A stretch of DNA of 64,000 nucleotides from Rhodopseudomonas palustris (GTDB lineage: Bacteria; Pseudomonadota; Alphaproteobacteria; Rhizobiales; Xanthobacteraceae): contig NZ_CP019966.1 in NCBI RefSeq assembly GCF_003031265.1, positions 2,480,001 to 2,544,000 on the forward strand. The letters are read 5' to 3'. A model generated the notes under the pieces. That model was not told the origin of the DNA, searched no databases, and saw nothing but the letters and a program-made list of their open reading frames with translations. A program made the translations under genes and the position numbers. The first letter of the stretch is position 1; each line of letters begins with the position of its first letter. This document shows, in pieces, positions 62,743 through 64,000 of this stretch.

Positions 62743-63761
62743 TGGCGCTGGCGCAGTCGATCGGCAGCAGCCGCGGTGTGGCGATCGCTTTGGCGGTCGT
62801 CCGCTGGGCCGTCCGCTTCGTGGCGGTGGTCCTGGTGATCGCCACCTTCAACTTCATGCTGGTGCATGCGGCGCCCGGTGACCCCGCGCAGGTGATGGCC
62901 GGGCAGAGCGGGGCGGCCGACGAGCAGATGCTGACCAAGCTGCGTGCCGAATACGGCCTCGATCAGCCGTATCCGGTGCAGCTCGCGATCTACCTGAAGC
63001 GGATCGTGACGCTGGACCTCGGCTATTCCTATCGGCAGCAGCGCACCGTGCTGTCGCTGATCGCCGAGCGCCTGCCGGCGACGCTGCTGCTCACCTGCAG
63101 TGCGTTCCTGCTGTCGCTCGCGGTCGGTGTTTCGCTCGGCACACTCGCCGGCGTCCGCGCCGGCAAATGGTCGGACACGGCGCTGACCGTGGTGTCGCTG
63201 TTCCTGTACGCGATGCCGGTGTTCTGGCTCGGCCTGATGCTGGTGCTGCTGTTCTCGGTGCACCTCGATTGGCTGCCGGCGTTCGGCTACGTCACCATCG
63301 GCGTGCAGATGACGCCGTTCGAACGGATCCGGGACATTGCCGCGCACCTGGTGCTGCCGGTGGTCTCGCTCGGCGCCGTGCATCTAGCGATCTATGCGCG
63401 GTTGATGCGCTCCGCGGTGATCGACGTCGCGCACCAGGATTTCATCAAGACGGCGCGTGCCAAGGGGCTGAAGCGCGGCCAGATCATCATTCGCCACATG
63501 CTGCGCAATGCCGTGCTGCCGGTCGTCACCGTCGCCGGCATGCAGGCCGGTACACTGGTCGGCGGCGCGGTGGTGATCGAAACCGTATTCGCCTGGCCAG
63601 GTCTGGGCCGGCTCACCTTCGATGCGGTGCTGCAGCGGGACTATCCGCTGATGCTCGGCATCTTCCTGGTGATGTCGGTGATCGTCATCTCGCTGAATCT
63701 GATCACTGACGCGATCTACCGGATCGTCGATCCGCGCGTCTCCTTGCGTGCAGCGGCCTAA
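62739..63761 (+). CDS. Dipeptide/opine ABC transporter permease (DppB/OppB-like)
   Basis: This 340-aa permease has about six membrane helices. FNFMLVHAAPGDPAQVMAGQ (about 40-59) is the DppB/OppB start. The cytoplasmic EAA coupling segment HQDFIKTARAKGLKRGQIII (about 232-251) is followed by RHMLRNAVLPVVTVAGMQAG. Its ATG lies inside the end of the binding-protein gene. It is followed 12 nt later by the second permease. Confidence 0.94.
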   Translation: MMALAQSIGSSRGVAIALAVVRWAVRFVAVVLVIATFNFMLVHAAPGDPAQVMAGQSGAADEQMLTKLRAEYGLDQPYPVQLAIYLKRIVTLDLGYSYRQQRTVLSLIAERLPATLLLTCSAFLLSLAVGVSLGTLAGVRAGKWSDTALTVVSLFLYAMPVFWLGLMLVLLFSVHLDWLPAFGYVTIGVQMTPFERIRDIAAHLVLPVVSLGAVHLAIYARLMRSAVIDVAHQDFIKTARAKGLKRGQIIIRHMLRNAVLPVVTVAGMQAGTLVGGAVVIETVFAWPGLGRLTFDAVLQRDYPLMLGIFLVMSVIVISLNLITDAIYRIVDPRVSLRAAA

Positions 63762-63773
63762 GCGGAGGTTGGG

Positions 63774-64000
63774 ATGGAAAGGCTGAAGACGTTCCTGCGC
63801 CACCCGACCGGAGTGATCGGGCTGATCATTCTGATCGCCGTGGTGATCCTGGCGATCTGTGCGCCGATGCTGTTTCCGGACGACCCTTGGGAGATGGTTG
63901 CGGCGCCGTTCCAGCCGCCGGCCAGCGAGGGACTGCCGCTTGGCTCGGACATGCTCGGACGCAACGTCGCGGCGGGCATTGCTTACGGCGCGCGGGTTTC
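63774..64000 (+). CDS. Dipeptide/opine ABC transporter permease (DppC/OppC-like), partial
   Basis: ATG 63774 follows GGAGGTTGGG and the frame is open to the window end (75 residues). A hydrophobic helix near 12-32 is followed by a Pro-rich region and then LPLGSDMLGRNVAAGIAYGA (about 53-72), the conserved 'G-T-D-x-x-G-R-D' type segment of OppC/DppC. The remainder, and probably the two ATPase genes, lie to the right. Confidence 0.92.
   Translation, partial: MERLKTFLRHPTGVIGLIILIAVVILAICAPMLFPDDPWEMVAAPFQPPASEGLPLGSDMLGRNVAAGIAYGARV

Noticed and set aside
1..64000. tRNA, rRNA, CRISPR arrays, integrase or transposase genes
   Set aside because: None was seen by eye on either strand; a tRNAscan or IS search would be needed to be certain.

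Overview
The window reads as a chromosomal segment of a high-GC alphaproteobacterium of the Bradyrhizobium/Rhodopseudomonas group; Rhodopseudomonas palustris or a close relative is the best guess. The clues are the FlbT-type flagellin locus, the liv/tct/opp transporters coupled to acyl-CoA catabolism, the TPR/FecR/CHASE2-cyclase set, cytochrome c' with b561, and the dispersed palindromic repeats. This is inference from gene content, since no rRNA or other taxonomic marker is present. I found no rRNA, tRNA or CRISPR array.

Layout. 1-1014: the end of an ArsC/Spx-like gene, then a two-gene unit of a 58-aa basic protein and a TIR/Rossmann-like protein. 1177-4583: a livGFHM branched-chain amino-acid ABC operon closed by a strong terminator. 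4736-7348: a large DUF4407 membrane/coiled-coil protein. 7925-9594: a DUF47 (PhoU-like) protein and a Pit phosphate transporter. 9602-10140: a REP-like palindrome, then a Gdx/SugE guanidinium exporter on the minus strand behind a very good guanidine-II riboswitch candidate. 10242-11867: prfC. 11868-14772: a repeat-rich accessory stretch carrying a HEPN/DUF5677-like gene and a DUF4238 gene. 15515-22897: a beta-barrel/TPR protein, a FecR protein, a small exported protein, a CHASE2 adenylate cyclase and a CHASE3 histidine kinase, suggesting an envelope-linked signalling island. 23077-26173: a small coiled-coil protein, a TetR regulator, a promoter-plus-terminator unit (sRNA or attenuator), a PepSY-like exported protein and a small membrane-anchored protein. 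26553-31615: a very large flagellin with internal repeat modules, FlbT and two LuxR-type regulators.

31640-37644: an AraC regulator divergent from an acyl-CoA operon (ligase, SDR, thiolase, acyl-CoA dehydrogenase) that fits short or branched acyl-CoA oxidation. 38012-47710: a metal/metallophore (possibly haem or siderophore) region. It has a cytochrome b561 behind a perfect 36-bp palindrome, a TonB-dependent receptor, a BtuF/FecCD/ATPase ABC system, a convergent operon of two ThuA/GATase-like proteins and an FmdE-like protein, and a cytochrome c'/b561 pair. 47740-53512: one minus-strand operon, tctBAC, a two-subunit CoA-transferase and an enoyl-CoA hydratase, which would import a carboxylate, activate it and start its breakdown. 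54313-64000: a LysR regulator, GABA-type aminotransferase, succinate-semialdehyde dehydrogenase-like enzyme, M20 deacylase, thiamine-diphosphate enzyme and a peptide/opine-type ABC transporter cut by the window end. Together these look like uptake and deacylation of an N-acyl or lactam-type compound feeding a GABA-like route.

The strongest regulatory findings are the guanidine-II riboswitch with a 9-bp anti-SD that shares bases with its second hairpin, the 36-bp palindrome overlapping a consensus-like promoter at 37927-37990, and the promoter/13-bp terminator unit at 24853-24997. The best candidates for undescribed systems are the 210-1014 gene pair and the ABC/TonB locus coupled to ThuA-like and FmdE-like proteins.
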